From positions 1-39,354 of the forward strand of contig JADKAV010000022.1 of the NCBI GenBank assembly GCA_016719135.1: 39,354 nucleotides of DNA. The letters are read 5' to 3'. Below, piece by piece: positions 8,081 to 16,099 of this stretch. The translations under genes and the position numbers were made by a program. Under the pieces are notes generated by a model. That model was not told the DNA's origin and made no database searches. It saw only the letters and a list, made by a program, of their open reading frames with translations. Each line of letters starts with the position of its first letter. The first letter of the stretch is position 1. The DNA is from Micrococcales bacterium. Lineage in GTDB: Bacteria; Actinomycetota; Actinomycetes; S36-B12; UBA10799.

Positions 8081-9784
8081 TCAGCCGCGGACGGCGGGAA
8101 TGAAGATGCTGGGTAGGCGTTTGGGGTGGGGATCGGCGGCGAACATGGTGAACGCGCGAGCGGTGCTGCGGGCTGTGCGGTTGCTCAGGAACCAAGGCGG
8201 TTTCACCGTCAGTCCCTGCAGTGGGTGTCGCAATGACCGCTGGAACGGCCGGAATGGGGCACGCACCACGGTCTTCTGCGTCTTGTCGAACAGCAGCGCG
8301 TTGTGCACGACGCCGGTGCCCGACTGGATGTCCGTGGGTGTGTTGCCGGGATACGCGCCCCACGCACCACGCGGTGACAGGAACGCGAAAGCGGACCACA
8401 CGTTGACCCCGATGCAGCCGTATTTCAGGTCAGCGATCGCACGGTCGAGTTCGGCAGCGAACCTCCCGGCGGTGGTCGGGTCGATGATGATGTTCGCCCC
8501 GAGATTGCCGTGCAGGTGTTTGTTGGCGAACTCGACGGCTTTGGCCAAGTAGTCGCCGGCGTCGGTGCCCTCGATCGAGGTGGTCACGTAGATGGGCCCG
8601 AACATCTCGTCCTGGAAAGCTGGGTGGTTGCTGTCCGGGTCGATATCCACGAGCAGTGTGCGTTCCTGCGGTCCCGGGAGCGCCTCGGCATCCGGGTTCT
8701 CGACGCGGAAGGCGTCCTGACGGTCCTCGGTCCCCGGGTAGAAGGGGCGCCTGTCCGGGGCAGCGGCGAGTTCGGCCCGCAAGGCGTCAAGCAGTTCCTC
8801 CTTGTGCTCCCAGCCTGCGGGCAGGATCAGTACCTGCGACGCCACGCAGGTGTGCCCGGCAGAGAACAACTTCTGGGTGGCCAGGTGCTGGGCCTGGTAG
8901 GCGATGTCGGCCTTGCTCCACGGACCCGGCACGACGATGGTGGGGCTTGCCCCGCCGAGTTCCGAACGGATCGGTTTGGTCCAACGCGGTGTGCCCGCGG
9001 CCTTCGCCGCGCGCCCGTCGGCACCACCGCCGAACACGATGGTCTCGTAGGTGCGTTCGCTGCCGGTGATGTGGACGGTGTCGACGAGGTCGCTGTCCGT
9101 CAGGTGTTTGCCGGCGTCGGCCCCGCCGTAGACGACCGCCACGTAGCCGTCACGGATCAGGGGAGCCAGAATCCGTTCGAAGACGGGGCCGTACACCTCG
9201 TTGACCGGGTTCATCTTGAGGACGACCACATGGCCGTCGGCGTAGAGGCAGTACAGGACGTCCAGCATGGGGATCGCCGCCACGTTGCCCGCCCCGAGTA
9301 CGAGGGTCACCGCACCTTGCGGGTCCGACTGCCGGTAGAACGAGGCAACATTGTTGCGCAGAGTGACCGGTGACACGTCCGGTTGCATCCATACGTCGAG
9401 TTCGTAGCCGTTGAGCAAAAGTCGGTCGTAGGCGTTGGACGGAAAGACCCCGGCGACGACCTGGCCATCCGGGCGGGTCCGGACGCGTACGCCCTCCAGC
9501 GGGTCCGCGCCGGTCGACAGTCGGGTCAGGGTTGCGATCATCTCGGTCAGCCAGGCGGCGGTCGGATACGGCCCGCCGAGCCATTCCTCGCCCCCGACGA
9601 TGGGCGCGTGTGGATCCAGATCCTTCATCTGCACCCCCGCGGCGACCCATGCATCCGCATTGGCCACCAACAGGTCGCGGACCTGCTCCAGGTAGGTGAT
9701 CCGGGTCTGGATCGGCAGACGTGCCCATCGGTGCTTGTTATCGCTGAGCCGCAGCAGGGTCTCGTCGATGCCGGTCGTGTCCAA
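8081..9784 (-). CDS. Aldehyde dehydrogenase family protein
   Basis: A 567-aa NAD(P)-dependent aldehyde dehydrogenase, longer than the usual 480-500 aa. SAGHTCVASQ (Cys at about 313) is the catalytic thiol region, SELGGASPTIV the motif before it, and VVLKMNPVNEVYGP the cofactor-binding strand. The open frame extends to a TTG at 9808, but that codon overlaps the likely -10 hexamer, so I place the start at the TTG 9784, which has GGAGG at 9790-9794 five bases upstream. It is the first gene of the operon with the GMC oxidoreductase and tetR. It probably oxidises the aldehyde made by the next gene's product. Confidence 0.85.
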   Translation of the reverse strand: MDTTGIDETLLRLSDNKHRWARLPIQTRITYLEQVRDLLVANADAWVAAGVQMKDLDPHAPIVGGEEWLGGPYPTAAWLTEMIATLTRLSTGADPLEGVRVRTRPDGQVVAGVFPSNAYDRLLLNGYELDVWMQPDVSPVTLRNNVASFYRQSDPQGAVTLVLGAGNVAAIPMLDVLYCLYADGHVVVLKMNPVNEVYGPVFERILAPLIRDGYVAVVYGGADAGKHLTDSDLVDTVHITGSERTYETIVFGGGADGRAAKAAGTPRWTKPIRSELGGASPTIVVPGPWSKADIAYQAQHLATQKLFSAGHTCVASQVLILPAGWEHKEELLDALRAELAAAPDRRPFYPGTEDRQDAFRVENPDAEALPGPQERTLLVDIDPDSNHPAFQDEMFGPIYVTTSIEGTDAGDYLAKAVEFANKHLHGNLGANIIIDPTTAGRFAAELDRAIADLKYGCIGVNVWSAFAFLSPRGAWGAYPGNTPTDIQSGTGVVHNALLFDKTQKTVVRAPFRPFQRSLRHPLQGLTVKPPWFLSNRTARSTARAFTMFAADPHPKRLPSIFIPAVRG

Positions 9785-9806
9785 TTGATCCTCCGTCTTC
9801 TCAGCC

Positions 9807-9839
9807 AATATAGCGAACGTTATATAGGTTGTCTATAAC
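9807..9839 (-). promoter_or_regulatory. Promoter and probable TetR operators of the aldehyde dehydrogenase-GMC-tetR operon
   Basis: On the minus strand a -35 TAGACA (9835-9830), a 17-bp spacer and a -10 TATATT (9812-9807) are visible. Two overlapping palindromes cover them. One is 9819-9839, with arms GTTATA and TATAAC around a 9-bp centre. The other is 9809-9824, TATAGCG-AA-CGTTATA, six of seven arm positions paired. TATAACG-like half-sites therefore occur three times. The predicted transcript starts near 9800 and reads GGAGG before TTG 9784. Repression by the operon's own TetR is inference from position and symmetry. Confidence 0.75.
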
Positions 9840-9868
9840 GATGGAAGAACAACGGGGTCGAAGTTTTT

Positions 9869-11347
9869 CTACGAGGTGGTCGCGACCATCTCGGCGAACC
9901 CGGCCTGGATGCACTCACCGAGGTGGTCGGGATCCGGGATGATTCCGGCGTCGGTGGCGATGCCGATATTCACCTGGCCGTTGTAGCTGAAGATGCACAA
10001 GCCGATGCTCTGGTCCGACGCGGTGGGCACCCAGCCGAGAACCCCCGCGACCTCGTGGCCGGCTAGGAAGATCGGCGCGCGCGGTCCGGGCACATTGGTG
10101 AGAAGCCCGACCGACTTGTTGGCCACGAAGCGCGTCAGGCTCTTGCCGATGGTCTGGGGCGCCTCGGCCACCGCGCGCTGAACGCCGAACACCATCATCG
10201 CCTCGGCGCTGTTCTTGATCCGCGCCATCCGTTCCCGGATCTCGATCAGCAGGGCGTCGATGTTGACCAGGCCGAGCGGCATCGGGAACATCACCATCGC
10301 GAAGTGGTTTCCCAGTTCCTTCGGTAGCGACATGTCGATGGGCTTCAGGGAGATCGGGATCAGGAAGTTCGTGTCGGACGGAACCGCGCGGTCACGCTGG
10401 TGCAGGTACTCGGTGAGGCCCAGCGACACCGCTGCGAGCAGCACGTCGTTCACGGTCGCGTTGTGCGCTGCCCCGACGGCCTTGACCTGGTCAAGGTCCA
10501 GGCCCGAGACCCAACCGACCCGCTTTTCCACGCCCGGTGCCTGGTCTGCGACGAGGCGGGACTCGTGACCCCACAGAGCGAGTCGACTTGCCGAGCGCCA
10601 CGAGTTCAGTGCGGTGTTGTCCTGTGAGGACAGGGCAGACACCGCATCAGTCACCTGGGTCGGTTTCACGGCCCACTCGTATCCCTTGTAGAAGGAATCG
10701 GGTCGCAGGCCCACCACCTTGCCCGGGATCTGCGGAACCGCACGCAGCGCTGCTGTGGCCGCGTCCTTCGCGAACGACGCAGCGTTACCGGCAACGCCCT
10801 TCGCGGCGCCGGTCGCCATCGCGACGGGATTGGCTGGCCCGCCCTTCCTGCCCACTGCAGGCGGGGCCACGTCACCTTCGATGTCACACATTCCGAGGAT
10901 CAGTTGCACGATGCGGATACCGTCCGCGAGCACGTGATGGAAGCGGGCCATGATCAACGAGCCGGGCTCACCGTCCTCATTCACGTAGCCGGTGATGAAG
11001 TCGAACTCCCACAGCGGGTGCTTGCGGTCCAGTGGCTGGCTGATGCGCCCGGACACGTAGTCCGCGGCGGCCGCTCGGTCGCCCGGCGCCGGCAATGTCG
11101 TCTCGCGGATGTGGCGGTCGAGGTCGAAATCCGGGTCCGGCTCCCACATCCACGTGCCGCCCGCCTTGCGGGCCCGCGACGACATCACCGAGTATCGCTC
11201 GACGAGACGTTCCTGAACGACCTCGCGCACCTGCTGCCAGTCCGGTTCGCCCTGGAACCACATCAGCCCGGTGACCACCATGAGATTGGTCGGCTCGTCC
11301 ATGTTGAGCCAGGTCAAGTCGCTTTTCGAGATCGGTTGAGTTGTCAT
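9869..11347 (-). CDS. Wax ester synthase / acyl-CoA:diacylglycerol acyltransferase (WS/DGAT)
   Basis: A 492-aa WS/DGAT enzyme, full length for the family. The catalytic HHxxxDG motif is HHVLADG at 137-143, preceded by PLDRKHPLWEF (about 105-115). The C-terminal part has the family blocks NDVLLAAVSLGL and TNVPGPRAPIFLAG. It esterifies acyl-CoA with a long-chain alcohol or diacylglycerol to make storage wax ester or triacylglycerol. The operon downstream on the same strand encodes alcohol and aldehyde oxidation, the opposite flow of long-chain alcohols. A -10-like TAGATT lies upstream of the start, and AGGGGC precedes the ATG. The 260 bp to arsR hold only divergent control sequence. Confidence 0.92.
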   Translation of the reverse strand: MTTQPISKSDLTWLNMDEPTNLMVVTGLMWFQGEPDWQQVREVVQERLVERYSVMSSRARKAGGTWMWEPDPDFDLDRHIRETTLPAPGDRAAAADYVSGRISQPLDRKHPLWEFDFITGYVNEDGEPGSLIMARFHHVLADGIRIVQLILGMCDIEGDVAPPAVGRKGGPANPVAMATGAAKGVAGNAASFAKDAATAALRAVPQIPGKVVGLRPDSFYKGYEWAVKPTQVTDAVSALSSQDNTALNSWRSASRLALWGHESRLVADQAPGVEKRVGWVSGLDLDQVKAVGAAHNATVNDVLLAAVSLGLTEYLHQRDRAVPSDTNFLIPISLKPIDMSLPKELGNHFAMVMFPMPLGLVNIDALLIEIRERMARIKNSAEAMMVFGVQRAVAEAPQTIGKSLTRFVANKSVGLLTNVPGPRAPIFLAGHEVAGVLGWVPTASDQSIGLCIFSYNGQVNIGIATDAGIIPDPDHLGECIQAGFAEMVATTS

Positions 11348-11570
11348 CGTCGCCCCTAGTCGTGTGGGCGGAATCTATCTGAATCGGACACCGGATGAAG
11401 GGGTCTCAGTGATCTTCGTACGAAGGGAGGAGGCAGGCAGCCAGCCGATTGTCGCCGCTGACGCCTGGTTGCGCCAGGAGTTGACCCGGTGGTTGCCAAC
11501 TGGCCAGCTATTTGGAGGTCAACGGGCAACTATCGGGCTATTCGAAGAAATGCCGGCTGACCAGCAGGCC

Positions 11571-11620
11571 TTGACGGACGAGCATCTACGCGTTTAATAT
11601 ACAACCTAATGGTTGTATAT
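11571..11620 (+). promoter_or_regulatory. arsR promoter with 24-bp palindromic operator
   Basis: A -35 TTGACG (11571-11576), an 18-bp spacer and a -10 TAATAT (11595-11600) are followed by the ATG at 11609, so the mRNA is probably leaderless. A near-perfect palindrome spans 11597-11620: arms ATATACAACC and GGTTGTATAT around TAAT. It overlaps the -10 and the start codon, an ideal place for ArsR autorepression. Confidence 0.85.
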
Positions 11621-11962
11621 GAATTGTCCGACGACGAGGTCGACCGCCTCTTCCGGGCCTTGGCTGACAGAACGCGGCGGGACATCGTTCGCCGCACACT
11701 GCTGGGCGAGGTCACGGTGTCACAGTTGGCCGGCAGTTACGACATGTCGTTCGCAGCGGTGCAGAAGCACATTGCCGTTCTGGAAGGGGCCGGGCTCATC
11801 ACCAAGCATCCGCACGGCCGCGAACGACGTGTCCGTGGCAATCCTGAGACCATCCGGCTCGCACAGAACCTGCTCGACCAGTTCGAGCAGGTGTGGCGCG
11901 CGCGGATGGACAGGCTCGACGATTTGCTGTCCGACGACCAGCTGTCCAACGAAACCCCCTGA
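11609..11962 (+). CDS. ArsR/SmtB-family winged-helix regulator
   Basis: A 117-aa repressor. The winged helix is plain: LFRALADRTRRDIVRRTLLG, then VSQLAGSYDMSFAAVQKHIAVLEGAGLI. The metal-binding CxC of classical ArsR is absent, placing it in the metal-independent group usually paired with SRPBCC (AHSA1) proteins, and that partner follows 21 bp downstream. The ATG at 11609 lies inside the operator palindrome and 8 nt behind the -10, so translation is probably leaderless; a TTG at 11624 is the alternative start. It probably controls itself and the SRPBCC gene. Confidence 0.9.
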   Translation: MVVYELSDDEVDRLFRALADRTRRDIVRRTLLGEVTVSQLAGSYDMSFAAVQKHIAVLEGAGLITKHPHGRERRVRGNPETIRLAQNLLDQFEQVWRARMDRLDDLLSDDQLSNETP

Positions 11963-11983
11963 AACCCGACGAAAGGTCCTCTC

Positions 11984-12961
11984 ATGCCCATCACATCCGT
12001 CACCAAGGATCCCGAGACTCTGACCCTCACCGTGGTCGCCGACTTCGCCGCTCCGCTGGAGAGGCTGTGGAACGCCTACGCCGACCCGCGTCAGCTTGAG
12101 CGGTTCTGGGGCCCGCCGACCTACCCCGCGATCTTCACCCGTCACGACATGTTCGCCGGTGGCCGCAGCGAGTACGCGATGACCGGCCCGGAGGGCGACG
12201 TGTCCCGTGGCTATTGGGAGTACCTGTCGGTGGAACCCCTGAAGTCCTTCGAGGTCGTCGATGGGTTCGCTGATCCAGACGGGTCTGCGAACGAGCAGAT
12301 GCCGTCGATGCGGATGGTCTTCACCTTCACGGCGACCGACGCCGGATCGCAGGTGTCGACCACCACCTACTTCAACTCCGTGGAAGAACTCGAGCAACTC
12401 CTCGAGATGGGCATGGAGGAAGGTATGCGGTCAGCCATGGGTCAGATGGATGCCGTGCTCGCGGACCTGGCGTCCTTCGCCGCCGACGCGGCCACGACCT
12501 CCCAGATCCTCAGCGACACCCAGGTCCGGGTGAGCCGGGTGATCCGGGGGTCGGTCGAGCAGGTGTGGCGGGCGCACCACGACTCCGACCTCTTGCAACG
12601 CTGGTTGCTCGGTCCGGACGGCTGGACCATGCCGGTGTGCGAGGTCGCCACCGACGTCGGCGACACCTACCGCTACGAATGGGCGCAGGTGGACGGCGAA
12701 GAGCGGTTCGGCTTCACCGGGGAGGTGCTGGAGAGTTCGCCGCCGCACCGTGCGGTCACCACTGAGCAGATGATCGGAATGGACGGCCCGGGGACGACCA
12801 ACGAGATGACACTGACCCCCGTCGAAGGCGGGACGTTGCTGTCGATCCTCATCACGTATCCCAGTGCCGAGGTCCGCGACATGGTGCTGGGAACGGGCAT
12901 GACCGACGGTATGGAGACCAGTTACGCGCGCCTGGAGAAGGACGTCCTGTCCGCGATGTGA
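11984..12961 (+). CDS. Two-domain SRPBCC (AHSA1-like) protein
   Basis: A 325-aa protein made of two SRPBCC/AHSA1 helix-grip domains. Domain 1 (about 10-160) has FAAPLERLWNAYADPRQLERFWGPP; domain 2 (about 175-325) has IRGSVEQVWRAHHDSDLLQRWLLGPDGW. Most family members have one domain, so this is a fusion or tandem duplication; the two halves are diverged. The family binds hydrophobic ligands or acts in stress response, with no fixed activity. It is co-transcribed with arsR. Its last 40 bp overlap the 3' end of the convergent SDR gene. Confidence 0.85.
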   Translation: MPITSVTKDPETLTLTVVADFAAPLERLWNAYADPRQLERFWGPPTYPAIFTRHDMFAGGRSEYAMTGPEGDVSRGYWEYLSVEPLKSFEVVDGFADPDGSANEQMPSMRMVFTFTATDAGSQVSTTTYFNSVEELEQLLEMGMEEGMRSAMGQMDAVLADLASFAADAATTSQILSDTQVRVSRVIRGSVEQVWRAHHDSDLLQRWLLGPDGWTMPVCEVATDVGDTYRYEWAQVDGEERFGFTGEVLESSPPHRAVTTEQMIGMDGPGTTNEMTLTPVEGGTLLSILITYPSAEVRDMVLGTGMTDGMETSYARLEKDVLSAM

Positions 12962-13725
12962 TTACCGGTCACCACTTTGGTCAGCAGGCGGTTCGCCCAA
13001 TGTGGCGAAATCTGCGCCAAGGCGGTCACCATCCGGGCCTGTCCCCCGACGGCTACATGTGGGTTCCGCACCCGGCCACCAGCGGGCTTCGAGCGGGCCT
13101 GCGAGACGGCGTTGAGCAGGGTCGCGGCGACATCGTCGGGGGTCAGGTTGATGCCCAGGCGCTCACCGGAGGTCGCCTGCATATCCTCTACCATGCCGGT
13201 CTGGACGAACAGCGGCCATAGATCGAGCACCCGGATGTCGTGCTGTGCCCATTCGAGGTCCAGCGCCTCGGTCAGGCCGCGCACGGCGAACTTGGTCGCG
13301 GAGTAGGTGGCGAGGTCGGGCTGGCCGTACATAGCCGAAGCGGACGCGAGGTTGACCATCGCCGATTTCGGTGTGCGTGCCAGCAGCGGGAATGCCGCCA
13401 GTGCGCCGTTGACGACGCCGAGGACGTTGACCTCCACGATGGCCCGGTGCCGCTCGGCGGCGATCTGCTCGAACGGGCCGGAGGACAGCAAGCCCGCGTT
13501 GTTCACCAGCAGATCGAGGTGCTCGAGATCGGCGAGCGCGTCGAGCCACTGCGCGTGGGCGGTGACGTCCAAGTGGCCGGTGCGCAGATTGGGGTCGGGC
13601 GCCAGTTGCGCCAGCGCGTCTTGATCCACATCGAGGGCCGTCACCGACCATCCGTCCTCCAGCAGGTGCTTGGTGACGGCGCGGCCGATGCCGTTCGCAG
13701 CTCCGGTGACGACGGCGTACGGCAT
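12922..13725 (-). CDS. Short-chain dehydrogenase/reductase (SDR)
   Basis: A 267-aa classical SDR. The cofactor motif TGAANGIG is at about 7-14, NNAG at about 80-83, catalytic Ser in NLASASAMYG and the YSATK dyad near 140. LDVDQDALA after strand 2 suggests NAD(H) preference. The frame is open to 13950 but the ATG at 13725 begins exactly at the Rossmann strand, so it is chosen. It follows the cupin gene by 5 bp and shares its transcript. The C-terminal 40 bp overlap the SRPBCC gene on the other strand. The substrate is unknown. Confidence 0.88.
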   Translation of the reverse strand: MPYAVVTGAANGIGRAVTKHLLEDGWSVTALDVDQDALAQLAPDPNLRTGHLDVTAHAQWLDALADLEHLDLLVNNAGLLSSGPFEQIAAERHRAIVEVNVLGVVNGALAAFPLLARTPKSAMVNLASASAMYGQPDLATYSATKFAVRGLTEALDLEWAQHDIRVLDLWPLFVQTGMVEDMQATSGERLGINLTPDDVAATLLNAVSQARSKPAGGRVRNPHVAVGGQARMVTALAQISPHWANRLLTKVVTGNHIADRTSFSRRA

Positions 13726-13730
13726 TGGGA

Positions 13731-14210
13731 TCAGCCGGCGTGCTGGTCCGGGTCGACCGACTCGGGCTGCACCGACCAGTTCGGTGGCTCGTCGGTGCCC
13801 GCCTCTTCGTCGCGCTCGGCGTCGGCAGCGGTCGGCTGCACCTTGCCTGCCGCGTGGTGGACCGGGGCGTAGATCGCGTACAGCCGCATCGGCTCGTCGC
13901 CGATGTTGATGACGTCGTGCCAGGTGCCGGCGGGCACCATGATCGCCCACCCGTCGCCGACCTCATGCTCGATGGTGAGGTTGTCCTTGGACGGGCCCAT
14001 CACCACACGTCCCTTGCCGGCGTCCAGGCGCAGGAACTGGTCGGTGTCCGGGTGTGCTTCCAGTCCCACGGACTCGCCCACCGGAATGGACATCAGAGTG
14101 ACCTGCAAGTACTTCCCGCTCCAGGCCACGGTGCGGTAGTTCTCGTTGGTGGTCGTCTCGGTCTCGAGGTCGAAAATGCTCGGGTTGGGTCCTTTGTCGT
14201 CGATGGTCAT
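13731..14210 (-). CDS. Cupin-domain protein
   Basis: A 159-aa single-domain cupin. EAHPDTDQFLRLDAGKGRV matches cupin motif 1 with some metal ligands replaced, and GDGWAIMVPAGTWHDVINIGDEPMRL matches motif 2 with its PAGxxH. A polar acidic tail of about 40 residues follows. It is likely a small sugar- or metal-binding enzyme, or a binding protein, acting with the SDR 5 bp downstream. The ATG at 14210 has GAGG in the upstream GGGAAGAGGAGCGCC. Confidence 0.85.
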   Translation of the reverse strand: MTIDDKGPNPSIFDLETETTTNENYRTVAWSGKYLQVTLMSIPVGESVGLEAHPDTDQFLRLDAGKGRVVMGPSKDNLTIEHEVGDGWAIMVPAGTWHDVINIGDEPMRLYAIYAPVHHAAGKVQPTAADAERDEEAGTDEPPNWSVQPESVDPDQHAG

Positions 14211-14248
14211 GGCGCTCCTCTTCCCTCAGGTACGAGTCTAAAGCGGCG

Positions 14249-15175
14249 TCAGTAGGTGGAGTAAAAGGCCGTGAGGCGTTCACGCACGAACTGCTCCAAC
14301 AGGCCGTCGTCGGCGGCGCGCAGGATCCACGGGCGCACCATCGCGATGATCATGTCCGCGGTGATGCCGGCTTCGGCCAACAACTCCCCGACGGTCCGAC
14401 CCGAACTCTCGTCGAGCACCGTCTGCAACGCTCCCCGGAAGGTCGGGGTGGCGACGAGATAAGCGATGACGTCTTGGCCGATGGCCAGCAACTCGGTCAA
14501 GGCGTCCTCTCCGATCAGCCCGGCGATCTCGGCCAGAGTCGAGCCGGCGTTGCGCTCCCACGCCTCGTCGGCGATGTCAGTCATCGCCTGCTCGTCCACG
14601 ACGGTCGTCAGGTAGGTGCGGCTGTCCCGCAGGCTGTCTTGCAGGTTGGCCGCCACGAATGCGGTGAGCTGTCGCTCGATGCCTTTGCTCAAGCGCGGGG
14701 CTGCGGTGTCGAAAGCGTTCTGCCCCATGCGCATCAGCGACGACGCGCCGGGTACGCGCGCGATCGGGCTCTCCGTCATCACGTAGTTGCGGATGCCGTT
14801 GAACAGGACGTGGGAGATCAGGTTCCCGTAGACCTTGCTGGTGGTGACCTGCTCGACGACTTCCTCTTGGAGATCGGACAGGCTCGCGACCGCACGTGCG
14901 GCCCGGTCGTAGTCCTCCCGGTCCATCAGTTCGTCGATCGGCGTCTGGTCGTTCAGTGCCCACCAGCGCATCGCCATCACGGAGGCGCTGACATCCGGGA
15001 TCACGATCGCGTCGATCAGCGCGTCCAGGTCGGCTTCGCTGAACACACTGCCCAGCGTCACCCCGTCGAGCCATTCGAAGACCACGTTCGTCTGCGCGCT
15101 GAGGGTCTCGGTGAGTGACTCGGTCCACGCGGCCACCTCGAAGGCGATGTGAGCCTCGAGCATCTCTTCGTCCAT
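14249..15175 (-). CDS. Unassigned 308-aa helical protein
   Basis: A soluble, acidic, mostly helical protein without a signal peptide or a motif I can name. It has repeated helical blocks (LDALIDAIVIPDVSASVMAMRWWAL, LLAIGQDVIAYLVATPTF) and ends LTAFYSTY. Frame length, codon bias and an ATG start agree with a real gene. It is on its own, 38 bp upstream of the cupin start region and divergent from the 15256 gene. No function is proposed. Confidence 0.7.
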   Translation of the reverse strand: MDEEMLEAHIAFEVAAWTESLTETLSAQTNVVFEWLDGVTLGSVFSEADLDALIDAIVIPDVSASVMAMRWWALNDQTPIDELMDREDYDRAARAVASLSDLQEEVVEQVTTSKVYGNLISHVLFNGIRNYVMTESPIARVPGASSLMRMGQNAFDTAAPRLSKGIERQLTAFVAANLQDSLRDSRTYLTTVVDEQAMTDIADEAWERNAGSTLAEIAGLIGEDALTELLAIGQDVIAYLVATPTFRGALQTVLDESSGRTVGELLAEAGITADMIIAMVRPWILRAADDGLLEQFVRERLTAFYSTY

Positions 15176-15255
15176 AGCGCGAGTCTGTCAGGTGCGGGTC
15201 CCGATGCTCGTCTCGGCGCGGGCTGATCTGCAAAGTCCCGGCATAGGGTCAAGTC

Positions 15256-15660
15256 ATGGCGCGCCGGATGACTTACACCGAGGACCAGATTCTGCACGCG
15301 ATCCGGGCCGCCGCCGATAAGTGCGGTCAACCGTTGAGTCACGGCCGCTACGACAGTGTGTCGCGGGAGGTGGCTGGACCCTCCTCGGCCAGGATCATTC
15401 AGCGTTTCGGCTCGTGGGGACGGGCTTGCGCGGCTGCCGGAGTCACCTCGGCGGCAGCCGCCCGCGAGTACGCACAGCGATGGGACCGCGCTGCGGTCTT
15501 GGCTGCAGTAGCCGAGTACCTCAACTCCGAGGACGCGGCCGGGACGTACGCCGACTACGTGCGCTGGGCGCAATCCGGACCGGAACGACCCAGCGGGGCC
15601 ACGGTCCGCAACGTCCTGGGCGCCTGGAGCGCGGCCAAGGCGCACGCCTCAGGTCCATGA
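15256..15660 (+). CDS. Homing-endonuclease-associated-repeat protein (two repeats, no nuclease domain)
   Basis: A 134-aa protein built of two copies of the DNA-binding repeat usually attached to HNH or homing endonucleases. Copy 1 covers about 5-62 (YTEDQILHAIRAAADKCGQP, then IIQRFGSWGRACAAAG). Copy 2 covers about 74-128 (WDRAAVLAAVAEYLNSE, then TVRNVLGAWSAAKAHA). No HNH motif follows, so it may be a stand-alone DNA-binding protein or the remains of an endonuclease. TAGGGT at 15244-15249 lies 6 nt before the ATG, as in leaderless genes here. It is convergent with the membrane gene, 4 bp apart. Confidence 0.75.
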   Translation: MARRMTYTEDQILHAIRAAADKCGQPLSHGRYDSVSREVAGPSSARIIQRFGSWGRACAAAGVTSAAAAREYAQRWDRAAVLAAVAEYLNSEDAAGTYADYVRWAQSGPERPSGATVRNVLGAWSAAKAHASGP

Positions 15661-15664
15661 CGCC

Positions 15665-16099
15665 TCAGTAGTCGCCGAGCGGATCGGGGTTCGGCTCCCT
15701 GAGCAGCCACCGGACGCCGGCCCGCGATAGCAGGAGCGCGAAGATCAGCCCGGTGACGGCCCAGAACCCGCCCAGACTGACCTGATCGCCGAACACCAAG
15801 GCCACTAGTTCCAGCACAGCGAACTTGCTGCCCACCAGCAACAACCACAGAAGCAGGCCGGACGCGACCTTGCCCACCGGCCTGACCGCGGCCTTGAACA
15901 GGTGCTTGACTCTGCCCTTCAGTGCGACGACCACCTCGAGCACGGCTTTGAGCAGAACCGCTGTCAACAGCGACAGCGTGAAGGTTTCGGACAGGACCGC
16001 GGGGACGAATTGAACGGCGAGGTTGAGAACGACGACGTACACGAACACGTCGATGATGTCGGCGGCCGGGACGCGCCGCTGCGGGTTGTCGGTGCTCAC
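15665..16099 (-). CDS. Small integral membrane protein
   Basis: A 144-aa protein with about four hydrophobic helices (IIDVFVYVVVLNLAVQFV, TLSLLTAVLLKAVLEVVVAL, VASGLLLWLLLVGSKFAVLELVALVF, FWAVTGLIFALLLSRAG) and a basic inner loop. The GTG at 16099 overlaps the TGA of the upstream gene (GTGA), so the two are coupled; longer frames upstream are low-complexity. It is not assigned to a named family. Confidence 0.7.
   Translation of the reverse strand: MSTDNPQRRVPAADIIDVFVYVVVLNLAVQFVPAVLSETFTLSLLTAVLLKAVLEVVVALKGRVKHLFKAAVRPVGKVASGLLLWLLLVGSKFAVLELVALVFGDQVSLGGFWAVTGLIFALLLSRAGVRWLLREPNPDPLGDY

Noticed and set aside
11364..11597. 77-aa plus-strand frame upstream of arsR
   Set aside because: It runs through the arsR promoter and has no ribosome site or recognisable content. 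Treated as non-coding.
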